A stretch of 64,000 bases of DNA, taken from Aestuariivirga litoralis. GTDB lineage: Bacteria; Pseudomonadota; Alphaproteobacteria; Rhizobiales; Aestuariivirgaceae. The stretch is from contig NZ_QKVK01000003.1 in the NCBI RefSeq assembly GCF_003234965.1, forward strand, positions 372,001 to 436,000, given 5' to 3'. The translations under genes were made by a program, and so were the position numbers. Positions 46,594 through 55,527 of this stretch are shown here, one piece after another. Within the stretch, counting starts at the first letter, position 1, and each line of letters starts with the position of its first letter. The notes below the pieces were generated by a model. The model had not been told where the DNA came from. It was given only the letters and a program-made list of their open reading frames with translations, and ran no database searches.

Positions 46594-46976
46594 TGCGGGG
46601 ACAGCTCCTCTGCGGTGCGCTTCACATCGGCCAGCGAGCCGCCGCCCCAGGCCTCGGTCGCGGCCATCACCGCGCCCTCGACCACCGGGGCATTGCAGAT
46701 GACGATTTTCTGCCGGCGCTCCTCGGGCAGCATCTCGATGGCCATTTCGCTGTTGGTTTCGGCCCCGCCCAGATCGACGAGGATCGCGATGCCGTCTTCC
46801 GACCAGGCCGCATCGATGGCAGCGAGGATCTTCTCGACGCTGGTGCCGAGCCCGCCATCGGGGTTGCCGCCGCAGAAGCCGAGCGGCACCTCATTGCCCA
46901 CCATCTGGCGCACCATGTCGGCGGCACCCTTGGCCACATCGGGCGAATGAGAGACGATGACGATGCCCACCGTCAT
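46590..46976 (-). CDS. dhaM: Dihydroxyacetone kinase phosphotransfer subunit DhaM (EIIA domain only)
   Basis: 128 residues of mannose-type EIIA: MTVGIVIVSHSPDVAKGA with phospho-His9, and ILVDLGGAETNSEM and NAPVVEGAVMAA. It relays phosphate from HPr to the ADP on DhaL. The gene carries only the EIIA part; HPr and enzyme I follow as separate genes. Overlaps dhaL by 4 bp. Confidence 0.95.
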   Translation of the reverse strand: MTVGIVIVSHSPDVAKGAADMVRQMVGNEVPLGFCGGNPDGGLGTSVEKILAAIDAAWSEDGIAILVDLGGAETNSEMAIEMLPEERRQKIVICNAPVVEGAVMAATEAWGGGSLADVKRTAEELSPQ

Positions 46977-47575
46977 GGCTTGCCTTCCAGAACGTCGCAG
47001 ACGGCGGTGATCATGATCTCGCTCGACCGTGCGCCGGGGTCCATGTGGCCGATGGAGCGATCACCGAGGAAGGAGGCGCGGCCGCGGATCGCCTTCATCG
47101 GGATCGTGGCCTTCGCGCTCTCGGTTGCCAAGGCGCGGACGCTCTCGATGGAAGCACTGCCGGATTCGAGATGCGCGGCGACAGGGCCCAGCACGTCCAG
47201 CATGGTCTTGTTGCCGATGTCGGCCTTGCCGCGCGCCTTGAGGGCGGTGACCGAGGCCTGCAGGGCGCGGCCGAGATCGGCCACAGACGGATTCTCGGGC
47301 AGTTCCTTCCCGAGAGTCATGAACAGCGTGCCGTAGAGCGGACCGGAGGCGCCGCCCACCTTCATCACCAGTGTCATGCCCACGGCCTTCAGCGCCTCGC
47401 CCGGAGGCTTTGCGAAGATGCCGGCCTTGTCGGCCTGCACTGCCTCGAAGCCGCGCTTCATGTTGAGGCCGTGGTCGGCATCGCCGATGGCCGAGTCGAG
47501 TGCCGTCAGTTCGTCCGCCGCGGAAATGATGCGCGCCGACACGGTGTCGAGCAGGGTTTCGAGGGGAAGCGCCAT
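46973..47575 (-). CDS. dhaL: Dihydroxyacetone kinase subunit DhaL (ADP binding)
   Basis: 200 residues. Mg-ADP site in DSAIGDADHGLNMKRGF, with the glycine-rich KVGGASGPLYGTLF loop and a DPGARSSEIMI end. DhaL keeps ADP as a cofactor and passes phosphate to Dha on DhaK. First gene of the operon, 17 bp from the palindromic operator. Product is dihydroxyacetone phosphate, which enters central metabolism; in a methylotroph Dha may also come from formaldehyde metabolism or glycerol (inference). Confidence 0.95.
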   Translation of the reverse strand: MALPLETLLDTVSARIISAADELTALDSAIGDADHGLNMKRGFEAVQADKAGIFAKPPGEALKAVGMTLVMKVGGASGPLYGTLFMTLGKELPENPSVADLGRALQASVTALKARGKADIGNKTMLDVLGPVAAHLESGSASIESVRALATESAKATIPMKAIRGRASFLGDRSIGHMDPGARSSEIMITAVCDVLEGKP

Positions 47576-47591
47576 GGGCGATGGGTCCTCT

Positions 47592-47630
47592 GTTTAGTGA
47601 ATGTGTTTAGTGAACAACAGTTCACTAAAC
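47592..47630. promoter_or_regulatory. Perfect palindrome plus half-site: operator of the dha operon
   Basis: GTTTAGTGAAC (47605-47615) and its exact reverse complement (47620-47630) flank a 4-bp AACA loop; a further half-site GTTTAGTGA lies at 47592-47600, 13 bp before the left arm. The block is 17-55 bp upstream of dhaL and would overlap its promoter. A 26-bp perfect dyad is much better than chance and indicates a dedicated repressor or activator; it is not near a transcript end, so a terminator is unlikely. Confidence 0.85.
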
Positions 47631-47742
47631 AGGGCAAGATGGCCGTCTCGCGTCTGCGAAGCGCCTGGGACCGGCGGGTGGCCCTCACCTTTTCCGCGAA
47701 ATCCCGGTAGACTGTGCGGCGAGTGATTCTCCCGGATGCCGG

Positions 47743-48339
47743 ATGAAAAAGCTGTTCGCCGTGATTGCCCTGTTCCTGTGGTTCCAGCCCGCCGCCGCGG
47801 GGGAGCTGTCGCAGGGCATTTCGGCCTATCGGGCGCGCAATTACGAAACGGCGGTGGCGCTGATCATGCCGCTGGCCAAGCGGGGCGACCCCTATGCCGC
47901 CTTCACCCTTGCGGCCATGTATGACAACGGGATCGGCGTGCCGCGCAACTTCGACCTCGCCCTGACCTGGTACAAGCGGGCAGGGGCGCAGGGCCTGGCC
48001 GACGGGCAATACATGGCCGGCCGCTTCTATGGCGGCGGCCGCGGGGTGAAGCAGGACATTGCCAAGGCGCTGTTCTGGCTGGAACTGGCAGCGGCCGGTG
48101 GCCACCCGCTGGCACCGCTGCTGCGCGACCAGCACTACAACCAGCTCAAGGACAAGGTGCGCCAGCGGGTGATGGCGGATGCCACCGAGTGGCAGGCCCA
48201 GCACCCGGTTCAGCTGCGCTGCAACGTCAACCGCTGCATCTATCCCACCTGGACGCGCCGGCCGGGGTGGACGCCTTTCGACCAGCAGTTCTTCTATCCG
48301 GGCTACACCCAGCAGTTCTTCTACCAGGGCTACAACTGA
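47743..48339 (+). CDS. SEL1-repeat exported protein
   Basis: 198 residues. Signal peptide MKKLFAVIALFLWFQPAAAG, then three Sel1/TPR-like repeats (AKRGDPYAAFTLAAMYDNGIGVPRNFDLALTWYKRA; AQGLADGQYMAGRFYGGGRGVKQDIAKALFWLELA). The C-terminus is distinctive: two Cys (RCNVNRCIYP) and a Phe/Tyr-Gln tail (QQFFYPGYTQQFFYQGYN) with a duplicated QFFY-x-GY unit. A periplasmic or outer-membrane adaptor is likely. Stands alone, convergent with the betI-like gene 6 bp away. Confidence 0.8.
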   Translation: MKKLFAVIALFLWFQPAAAGELSQGISAYRARNYETAVALIMPLAKRGDPYAAFTLAAMYDNGIGVPRNFDLALTWYKRAGAQGLADGQYMAGRFYGGGRGVKQDIAKALFWLELAAAGGHPLAPLLRDQHYNQLKDKVRQRVMADATEWQAQHPVQLRCNVNRCIYPTWTRRPGWTPFDQQFFYPGYTQQFFYQGYN

Positions 48340-48345
48340 GGCGCT

Positions 48346-49008
48346 TCAGCGGGCTGCGGCGAGCGGCCCGTCCGGCCCGAAATGGCGCGGATAGAGCAGG
48401 CTGGCACAGGTCCACACCGTGCACTTCGCTTCCTGCTGGTCATAGGGATTGAGAAGCGTCATCATTTCCAGCCAGGTGCCTTCGATGGTGATGCGGATCA
48501 GCCGGGCGGCGCGTGCCGGATCCGTCGCATAGCCATGTGACGCATTCATTCCGGCGCAGACATCTTCCAGCATGCGGATGTAGAGCGCGTCGTTTTCACC
48601 GCATTTCGAGAGGTAGAGCGGGCGGCTCTGGCTTTCGCCCCAATAGGCAGACCAGGCATTGACCCGGCTGGGCTGGCACACCTGCGGGGCAAAGTCCGCC
48701 TCGACGAGCGCTGCGAGCTTCTCTTCGGGCGCCGGCCCCGAAGCGTCGAGTGCGGCCTGCCAGTTGGCCTTGTATTCGTCCGAGAGATAGTCGAGCGTTT
48801 CGACCAGCAGCCTCTCCTTGGTGTCGAAGTGGAACAGCACCAGTCCGTGTGACAGGCCGGCCCTCCGGGCCACTTCGGTGAGCGTGGTGCGCGAGAAGCC
48901 GCATTCTGCTATGGTGGCCAGCGTCGCCTCGAACAACTGGGTCCGGCGTTCTTCGCGGCTCAGGGTGCGCGGGGTACGGAGGGGAGGGGCAGAGACGGAG
49001 TTTGACAC
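48346..49008 (-). CDS. betI: TetR-family repressor, BetI-like
   Basis: 220 residues. N-terminal helix-turn-helix GFSRTTLTEVARRAGLSHGLVLFHFDTKERLL matches BetI, the choline-responsive repressor, and the C-terminal domain retains the helix pattern with EEKLAALVEADF and WSAYWGESQSRP, close to the choline/betaine-sensing TetR group. It is divergent from the Rieske oxygenase-transporter operon and probably represses it, with a quaternary amine as ligand. Whether it senses choline or another compound cannot be read from sequence; it lacks adjacent betA/betB. Confidence 0.85.
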   Translation of the reverse strand: MSNSVSAPPLRTPRTLSREERRTQLFEATLATIAECGFSRTTLTEVARRAGLSHGLVLFHFDTKERLLVETLDYLSDEYKANWQAALDASGPAPEEKLAALVEADFAPQVCQPSRVNAWSAYWGESQSRPLYLSKCGENDALYIRMLEDVCAGMNASHGYATDPARAARLIRITIEGTWLEMMTLLNPYDQQEAKCTVWTCASLLYPRHFGPDGPLAAAR

Positions 49009-49086
49009 GGCGGCCTCGGTTCACTTCCTTATTTCCTAGCGGAACGAGGGAGAACGGCAAACGTGAAATCGTGGGGAATAACTTGA

Positions 49087-49098
49087 TTGACAGTTCAA
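49087..49098. promoter_or_regulatory. TTGACAGTTCAA near-palindrome: candidate BetI-type operator
   Basis: TTGA-CAGT-TCAA at 49087-49098 lies in the 158-bp divergent gap between the repressor and the first oxygenase gene. TTGA/TCAA arms of this kind occur in BetI boxes. The left arm also reads as TTGACA, a -35 box. Short, so only moderate support. Confidence 0.45.
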
Positions 49099-49166
49099 CC
49101 AGTGAAATGGCAGCCTAGGCTTGTCCGGCCCGCAGATCGACAGCTGAGGCGGCCGGGGAGTTAGTC

Positions 49167-50306
49167 ATGGGACAGGAACGCCACCCGCTTTCCCCGCGCC
49201 TTGCAGCCTGCCCGGAAGGCCTGCCGCGCGAGGCCTATCTCGATGCGGCCTGGTTCGGCCGCGAGATGGCAACGCTGTTCGCACGGCAATGGGTGATGGC
49301 CGGCCGCCTGGCCGATGTCCTGCCCGGCCGCATGCGGCGGGTGCAGGTCGGTGCAGCCCCCGTGATCGTGGTGCGCGCCGCGGATGGCGGCGTTTCGGCC
49401 TTCCACAATTCCTGCCCGCATCGCGGTTCCGAGCTCTGCCGGACGGCAGAGGAGCCGGTCGGCAAGCTGATCCGCTGCCCCTATCACGCCTTTGCATTCT
49501 CCGCGTCCGACGGCGCGCTGGTGGCCACCGGGCATGCCGTGCCGACGACCGACTTCGACCGTGCGGCGCACGGCCTCAAACCTGTGGCCTGCCGGGTGTG
49601 GAACGGCTTCCTGTTTCTCAACCTCGCTGCAGCACCGGGTGGTCTCTTTGCCGACGTAGGGCTCGATACGCTCGGCAACTGGCCCATGGCCGGGCTCGTG
49701 ACCGGCCACCACTGGGAGACCGAAATCGCCTGCAACTGGAAGACCTTCTGGGAGAATTACTCCGAGTGCCTGCATTGCCCCGGCATCCACCCCGAACTGT
49801 GCGACATGGTGCCGGTCTATGGCAGGGGCATCATGGGCCCGTCGGAGGCGCTCGGCTGGGCGCCGGGTGCCCCGCAAGCCCCCAACCTGCGCGCCGGCGC
49901 GAAGAGCTGGACACTGGACGGCGAACCCTGCGGGCCGGAGTTTCCGAATCTCTCCGAGGCCGAGCGGCTGGCGGGCTACAGCTTCGTCACGCTGTGGCCG
50001 TCGACCTACGTCGTGGCGCATGTCGACTATGTGCGTTCGGTGCGCATCGAGCCCCTGGCGCCCGAGCGCACAAGGCTGGTGGCCGAATGGCACTTCACCC
50101 CGGAGACGATGGCCCAGCCCGGCTTCGATGCGGCCCGCGTCGCTGCCTTCGCCAAGATCGTCATGGAACAGGATGGCGAGGCCTCGGAGATGAACCAGCG
50201 CGGCATGCGCTCGCCCGCCTTCCGCGCCGCCCGGCTGATGCCGGAAGAGTATGAGATTCACCGCTTTCACCGCTGGGTGCTGAACGAGATGGAGACGCAC
50301 GCATGA
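49167..50306 (+). CDS. Rieske aromatic-ring/quaternary-amine oxygenase alpha subunit 1
   Basis: 379 residues. Rieske cluster ligands in NSCPHRGSEL (Cys, His) and RCPYHAFAF (Cys, His); mononuclear iron site in NWKTFWENYSECLHCPGIHPEL with the His-x4-His pair and a distal Asp expected later. The sequence style (MGQERHPLSPRL, no beta subunit, FLFLNLAAAPGG) resembles the choline monooxygenase/carnitine and glycine-betaine (GbcA) class rather than benzene dioxygenases. Starts the operon downstream of the BetI-like repressor and overlaps the second oxygenase by ATGA. A reductase partner is not in the window. Confidence 0.9.
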   Translation: MGQERHPLSPRLAACPEGLPREAYLDAAWFGREMATLFARQWVMAGRLADVLPGRMRRVQVGAAPVIVVRAADGGVSAFHNSCPHRGSELCRTAEEPVGKLIRCPYHAFAFSASDGALVATGHAVPTTDFDRAAHGLKPVACRVWNGFLFLNLAAAPGGLFADVGLDTLGNWPMAGLVTGHHWETEIACNWKTFWENYSECLHCPGIHPELCDMVPVYGRGIMGPSEALGWAPGAPQAPNLRAGAKSWTLDGEPCGPEFPNLSEAERLAGYSFVTLWPSTYVVAHVDYVRSVRIEPLAPERTRLVAEWHFTPETMAQPGFDAARVAAFAKIVMEQDGEASEMNQRGMRSPAFRAARLMPEEYEIHRFHRWVLNEMETHA

Positions 50307-51520
50307 CCGAGCTGCCCTATGACACCATCCCCGTGCCGAATGACTGGAACCGTGGCGGCCTGCCGGCCTGGACCTATCATTCCCCCGCGCTGTTCGACCT
50401 CGAGCGTGACCGGCTGTTCCTCACCCATTGGCAGGTGGTGGGCCATGTCGGCGACATTCCCGCCGCAGGCGACTGGCTGGCCTTCGACCTGCTGGGCGAA
50501 CGCGCCGTGGTCATGCGCGGGCAGGACGGCGTGGTGCGCGCCTTCCACAATCTCTGCCGCCATCGCGGGGCGCGCGTCGTCGACGGGGCGAAGGGCCACT
50601 GCAAGGGGTCCATCGTCTGCCCGTTCCATGGCTGGGTCTATAATCTCGACGGCTCGCTGCGCGGCGCCGCGAGGCCTTCGAGCTTCGGTGAGCTGAAGCG
50701 CGAGGAGTTCGGGCTGAAGCCGATCGAGATGGAAATTTTCCACGGCTTCATCTTCCTGCGCTTCAAGGATGGGCCGCAGCCGGCGGTGGCCGAACTCCTG
50801 GCACCCTATGCTGAAGACTTCGCCGCCTATGGGATGGACAAGCTCATGCCCGTCCGCAACCTCGACTGGACCTCGGAACTGCCGGTGAACTGGAAGTCGG
50901 TGCGCGACGTCGACAATGAGGGCTACCACGTGGCGCTGGCCCATCCGAGCCTTCAGGAACTCTATGGCCGCACCTACCGTGACCTCCACCTCGACAAAGG
51001 CCTCTCGGTATCGATCGGCTGGTTCGACGAGGGCATGGCGCGCGGCTGGTCGGTCAGGAATTATGTGAAGATCTCGCCGCCACGTCCTGAACTTCCCGCG
51101 CATCTGCAAAAGGCCTGGACCTATTACGGGCTGTTCCCCAACGCGGTCTTCGCCGTGACGCCGGAAGGCGCCCAGTTCTACCAGGAAATTCCTATCGGCC
51201 CGGGGCGTACCCGGCTCGCCGGCCGCATGTATCGCTGGCCCAATGAAAGCCGCGAGACGAGGCTCGCGCGCTACCTCGCCTTCCGCATCGACCGCTTCAC
51301 CTCCGCCGAGGACCAGCAGCTCTCCATCTGGTCGAACGAGTCGATGAAATCGGAGGCCTTCGAGGGCTTCCATCTCTCCGACCTCGAATATGGCCTGCGC
51401 CGCCACCATGACGGGCTGCGCCGCCTGATGCCGGTGATGACCCTGCCCGAGGAACCAGCGGGAAAACCCCTGCCGCGTGCCAATGAAGATTTAATTTGCC
51501 AGCCGTCCAACTCGCTCTAG
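50303..51520 (+). CDS. Rieske oxygenase alpha subunit 2
   Basis: 405 residues. Rieske ligands in LCRHRGARV and CPFHGWVYN; iron site in NWKSVRDVDNEGYHVALAHPSL with His-x4-His. Clearly related to, but not a copy of, the first oxygenase; the two probably form sequential or hetero-oligomeric demethylases, since duplicated alpha subunits are frequent in betaine/stachydrine catabolic loci. Coupled to the first gene by ATGA and followed 34 bp later by the binding-protein gene. The acting electron-transfer protein must be encoded elsewhere. Confidence 0.9.
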   Translation: MTELPYDTIPVPNDWNRGGLPAWTYHSPALFDLERDRLFLTHWQVVGHVGDIPAAGDWLAFDLLGERAVVMRGQDGVVRAFHNLCRHRGARVVDGAKGHCKGSIVCPFHGWVYNLDGSLRGAARPSSFGELKREEFGLKPIEMEIFHGFIFLRFKDGPQPAVAELLAPYAEDFAAYGMDKLMPVRNLDWTSELPVNWKSVRDVDNEGYHVALAHPSLQELYGRTYRDLHLDKGLSVSIGWFDEGMARGWSVRNYVKISPPRPELPAHLQKAWTYYGLFPNAVFAVTPEGAQFYQEIPIGPGRTRLAGRMYRWPNESRETRLARYLAFRIDRFTSAEDQQLSIWSNESMKSEAFEGFHLSDLEYGLRRHHDGLRRLMPVMTLPEEPAGKPLPRANEDLICQPSNSL

Positions 51521-51554
51521 GCTGGCCAAAACGATTGCATTCCGGGAGGATCAG

Positions 51555-52664
51555 ATGAAGCTCAACCGCCGCCACGCCCTCGCCATGATGGGCGCCGCAG
51601 CCGGGCTGGCCATGCCCCACATACGCCGCGCCCGCGCCGATGCCGGAACGCTGAACGTCTATAACTGGGCGGACTACATCGGCGAGAACACCATTGCCGA
51701 TTTCACCAAGGAGACCGGCATCAAGGTCGTCTACGACATGTATGCCAGCGCCGAGGAGATGGAGGCCAAGATGCTGGCCGGCTCGTCGGGCTATGACGTG
51801 GTGCTGCAGTCGGGCCTGGGCCTGCCGCGCATGGTGAAGGCCAATGTCTACCAGAAGCTCGACAAGGCGAAGCTCACGAACTGGGGCAACCTCGACCCCG
51901 AGATCCTCGCCATCCTGCAGGGCTTCGACCCCGGCAACGACTACGGCGTGCCCTATACCTGGGGCTCGGTGGGCTTCACCTACAACATGGACCTGGTGAA
52001 GCAGCAGCTGCCCGGCGTCGAACTCGATAGCCTCGACGTCATCTTCAATCCGGAAAATGCCCAGAAGCTTGCCTCCTGCGGCCTCTCCATCCTCGACAGC
52101 CCGACCGACATCGGCCCCATCGTGCTGAAGTGGCTCGGCATCGATCCCAACAAGGCTGGCCCCGACGACTACAAGAAGATGGCCGAGGCATTCGCCAAGA
52201 TCAGGCCCTACATCACCACCTTCGACAACACCAACTACCTGACCACGCTGCCCTATGGCGAGGTCTGCGCCGTCAACAGCTGGTCGGGTGACTATGGTGT
52301 GGCGAAGAAGCGCGCGGCCGACGCAGGCATCAAGCTCGACCTCGAATATTTCGTGCCGAAGACCGGCGCCCCCGCCTGGTTCGACGTCTGGGCCATTCCG
52401 TCCGACGCCAAGAACCTCGACAACGCCTACACCTTCCTCAATTACATGCTGCGGCCCGAGGTGATTGCGGCGGCCACCAACTTCATCGGCTACGCCAACG
52501 CCAACAAGCTGGCGACCCCGCTGGTGGACAAGACGATCTCCAGCGATCCCGCCGTCTATCCCGATGCCGCAACCAAGGAACGCCTGTTCACCCTCGCACC
52601 GCCGACGCCGGAACAGGAAGAGGCGCTGACCCGCACCTGGACCGAGATCAAGACGGGCGGCTGA
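51555..52664 (+). CDS. Polyamine/quaternary-amine ABC transporter binding protein (PotF/PotD-like)
   Basis: 369 residues. Tat-type leader KLNRRHALAMMGAAAGLAMP with an export cleavage before DAGTLNVYNWADYIGENTIADFTKETGIKV, the family's mature start. Cluster PotD/PotF motifs are present (MLAGSSGYDVVLQSG, YGVPYTWGSVGFTYN, SWSGDYGVA). Catches the substrate in the periplasm for the downstream permeases. Placement behind two Rieske oxygenases suggests a methylated amine or related osmolyte rather than putrescine. Confidence 0.88.
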   Translation: MKLNRRHALAMMGAAAGLAMPHIRRARADAGTLNVYNWADYIGENTIADFTKETGIKVVYDMYASAEEMEAKMLAGSSGYDVVLQSGLGLPRMVKANVYQKLDKAKLTNWGNLDPEILAILQGFDPGNDYGVPYTWGSVGFTYNMDLVKQQLPGVELDSLDVIFNPENAQKLASCGLSILDSPTDIGPIVLKWLGIDPNKAGPDDYKKMAEAFAKIRPYITTFDNTNYLTTLPYGEVCAVNSWSGDYGVAKKRAADAGIKLDLEYFVPKTGAPAWFDVWAIPSDAKNLDNAYTFLNYMLRPEVIAAATNFIGYANANKLATPLVDKTISSDPAVYPDAATKERLFTLAPPTPEQEEALTRTWTEIKTGG

Positions 52665-52668
52665 CATC

Positions 52669-53772
52669 ATGACGGCGGCGGGGGAGCCGTTCCTCAGGAT
52701 CGAGAACATCTCGAAGTTCTTCGGTCCCTTCCAGGCGGTGAAGGATGTCTCGCTCGACGTGGCGAAGGGCGAGATCTTCTCGCTGCTCGGCGGCTCGGGC
52801 TGTGGCAAGACCACGCTGCTCCGCATGCTGGCCGGCTTCGAGGAGCCGACCTCGGGCAGGATCTTTCTCGACGGGCGCGACATGACCGGCGTTGCGCCAT
52901 GGGACCGCCCGGTCCACATGATGTTCCAGTCCTATGCCCTGTTCCCGCACATGAGTGTCGAGAAGAACGTCGGCTATGGCCTGAAGCATGAGCGGATGAG
53001 CGCGGATGAAAAAGCCGCGCGCGTGCGCGAGATGCTGGAACTGGTGCAGCTTCTGCCCTTCGCCACGCGCAAGCCGCACCAGATTTCCGGCGGCCAGCGC
53101 CAGCGCGTGGCGCTGGCCCGCGCGCTGGCCCGCCAGCCCAAGCTGCTGCTGCTCGACGAGCCGCTGGCGGCGCTGGACAAGAAGCTGCGCGAGCGCACCC
53201 AGTTCGAGCTGATGTCGATCCAGCAGCGCACCGGCGTCACCTTCATCGTCGTCACCCATGACCAGGAAGAGGCGATGACATTGTCCGACCGCATCGCGGT
53301 GATGGACAAGGGCGAGGTGAAGCAGATCGGCAGCCCGGGCGATGTCTATGAGTTCCCCAACAGCAGGTTCGTGGCGGACTTCATCGGCTCCATCACCTCC
53401 TTCCCCGCGACCATCCTTGCCCGGCAGGATGCGCAGCTGCGGCTCTCGGTGCCCGCCCTCGGCGGCGAGGTTCTGGCGCGTGACGTGCCGGGGTTGAACG
53501 AGGGACAGGACGCGACCCTCGCCATCCGCCCCGAGAAGCTGCTCATCTCGAAGGACAGGCCCGACGAGGTCAATGCCTTCGAAGGCACGGTCAAGGACCT
53601 CGCCTATTTCGGCAAGGACAGTCTCTACCGTGTCATCCTGCGCTCGGGCGCGCTGGTCCAGGCCCATGCGGTGAATGCCAGGCGCGGTGGCGAGGCGGCG
53701 CGTGCCGCCGACTGGGACGACAAGGTGTGGATTTCCTTCGCGCCGTCCTCGGCCATCGTGCTGGCGGAGTAG
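52669..53772 (+). CDS. ABC transporter ATPase (PotG/PotA-like)
   Basis: 367 residues. Walker A LGGSGCGKTTLLR, signature ISGGQRQRVALARAL, Walker B LLLDEPLAALDKK and H-loop VVTHDQEEAM, followed by a TOBE-type C-terminal domain (about 280-367) typical of PotA/PotG. Starts four bases after the binding-protein gene, and the permease genes follow directly, so the four transporter genes form one transcript with the oxygenases. Confidence 0.92.
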   Translation: MTAAGEPFLRIENISKFFGPFQAVKDVSLDVAKGEIFSLLGGSGCGKTTLLRMLAGFEEPTSGRIFLDGRDMTGVAPWDRPVHMMFQSYALFPHMSVEKNVGYGLKHERMSADEKAARVREMLELVQLLPFATRKPHQISGGQRQRVALARALARQPKLLLLDEPLAALDKKLRERTQFELMSIQQRTGVTFIVVTHDQEEAMTLSDRIAVMDKGEVKQIGSPGDVYEFPNSRFVADFIGSITSFPATILARQDAQLRLSVPALGGEVLARDVPGLNEGQDATLAIRPEKLLISKDRPDEVNAFEGTVKDLAYFGKDSLYRVILRSGALVQAHAVNARRGGEAARAADWDDKVWISFAPSSAIVLAE

Positions 53773-53776
53773 GTCG

Positions 53777-54691
53777 ATGCGGGCGAAGCGGCTGGCACGC
53801 TGGTTCGACACCAAGGGCTGGTCCGACCTGCTGATCGCCGCGCCCTATGTCTGGCTGGTGATCTTCTTCCTCCTGCCCTTCCTCATCGTGGTGGCGATGA
53901 GCGTCGGCACCAAGACCCCCACGGCGCCACCCATTTCCTTCGGCGGCGAACATCCCTGGGTCAGCCTGCAGGGCTATGTCCGGGCGGTGACCGACACGCT
54001 CTATTTCCGCGCCTTCATCACCTCGCTGGTGAGTGCCGGGATCGCAACGGTGCTTTGCCTGCTCATCGGCTATCCCATGGCGCTGGGGCTCACGCGCGTG
54101 TCGAAGAGCTGGCGCAACATCCTGCTGATGCTGGTGATCCTGCCGTTCTGGACGTCCTTCCTGCTGCGCGTTTATGCCTGGATGGGGCTGATGGGCCGTT
54201 CGAGCTGGTTCAACGAAGGCGTCACCAGGATCTGGAATGCCATCGTGCCGCAAGGCTGGGCCGTCGACTTCATGCCGATGATGCATTCGAACTTCGCCGT
54301 CGTGCTGGTGATGGTCTATACCTACCTGCCCTTCATGATCCTGCCGCTCTACGCCAGCCTCGAGCGTCTGGACCCGACGCTCGACGAGGCCGCACTCGAC
54401 CTCGGTTCCAGGCCCTGGCAGGTGTTCCTGGACGTGACCCTGCCGCAGAGCATTCCCGGCATCGTGGCCGGCGGCATGCTGGTCTTCATTCCGGCCGCGG
54501 GCGAACTGGTGATCCCCACGCTCGTCGGCAATGCCGCGAGCCCGATGATCGGGCGGGTGATCTCGGACCAGTTCTCGTCGGCGCGCGACTGGCCCATGGC
54601 GTCTGCCATCGCGGTGGTGCTGCTGGTGCTGATGGTGGGCCCCGCCATGCTCTACAGCCATTTCCAGGCCAAGGCGGAGGGTGCCAAGTGA
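53777..54691 (+). CDS. ABC transporter permease (PotH-like)
   Basis: 304 residues from ATG 53777; an upstream frame overlapping potG is not used. Six membrane segments with the EAA loop in LDPTLDEAALDLGSRPWQVF and a MALGLTRVSKSWRNILLMLVILPFWTSFLLR stretch typical of PotH/PotB. Gene 4 bp after the ATPase. Overlaps the next permease by GTGA. Confidence 0.9.
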   Translation: MRAKRLARWFDTKGWSDLLIAAPYVWLVIFFLLPFLIVVAMSVGTKTPTAPPISFGGEHPWVSLQGYVRAVTDTLYFRAFITSLVSAGIATVLCLLIGYPMALGLTRVSKSWRNILLMLVILPFWTSFLLRVYAWMGLMGRSSWFNEGVTRIWNAIVPQGWAVDFMPMMHSNFAVVLVMVYTYLPFMILPLYASLERLDPTLDEAALDLGSRPWQVFLDVTLPQSIPGIVAGGMLVFIPAAGELVIPTLVGNAASPMIGRVISDQFSSARDWPMASAIAVVLLVLMVGPAMLYSHFQAKAEGAK

Positions 54692-55527
54692 AGCGGCGCC
54701 ACACCTTCCTGATCACCATGCTGTGTTTTGGCTTTGCCTTCTTCTACATCCCCATCCTGTCGATGATCGTCTATTCGTTCAACGCCTCGCGGCTGGCGAG
54801 CGTGTGGGGTGGCTTCTCGACCAAATGGTATGTCTCGCTGTTCTCCAACAAGCAGGTGATCGACGCACTCATCCTGTCGCTCGAGATCGCGCTCGTCTCA
54901 GCCACCCTTGCCACGATCCTCGGCACAATGGCCGGCATCGCGCTGGCGCGCTTCCCGGTGTTCCGCGGCAGGCTGCTGTTCTCCGGGCTCGTCACCGCGC
55001 CGCTGATCATGCCCGAGGTGATCACCGGCATCTCGTCGCTGATGTTCTTCATTCTCATGGCGCAATGGATCGGCTGGCCAGGGCAGCGCGGCTTCACCAC
55101 CGTGACGCTCGCCCACATCACCTTTTCCATGGTGTTCGTGACCACGATCGTGCAGGCGCGCATGCTGCAGTCCGACCGCTCCATCGAGGAAGCGGCGATG
55201 GACCTCGGTTCGAAGCCCTGGCAGGTGCTGCGCGACGTGACCATTCCGGTGATCTTCCCGGCCGTGCTCTCGGGCTGGCTGCTGGCCTTCACCATTTCCC
55301 TCGACGACGTGGTCATCACCTCCTTCACCACCGGGCCCGGCAGCACGACCCTGCCGCTGCTGATCTGGTCCAAGGTGAAGCTCGGCGTGACGCCGGACAT
55401 CAATGCGCTGGCGACCCTCATGGTCAGCGTCGTGGCGGTTGGCGTGGTGATCGCCGGCATCGTGATGAACCGGGCCGAGCACCGTCGCCAGCGCGACGAG
55501 CAGATGGCGTTCCGTGCCAATGGATGA
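54688..55527 (+). CDS. ABC transporter permease (PotI-like)
   Basis: 279 residues from GTG 54688, overlapping the PotH-like stop by four bases. About six membrane segments and the EAA loop IEEAAMDLGSKPWQVLRDVTIPVIFP. Fits PotC/PotI. Its stop overlaps the start of the cupin gene by 8 bp, so the cupin is translated from the same mRNA. Confidence 0.9.
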   Translation: MKRRHTFLITMLCFGFAFFYIPILSMIVYSFNASRLASVWGGFSTKWYVSLFSNKQVIDALILSLEIALVSATLATILGTMAGIALARFPVFRGRLLFSGLVTAPLIMPEVITGISSLMFFILMAQWIGWPGQRGFTTVTLAHITFSMVFVTTIVQARMLQSDRSIEEAAMDLGSKPWQVLRDVTIPVIFPAVLSGWLLAFTISLDDVVITSFTTGPGSTTLPLLIWSKVKLGVTPDINALATLMVSVVAVGVVIAGIVMNRAEHRRQRDEQMAFRANG

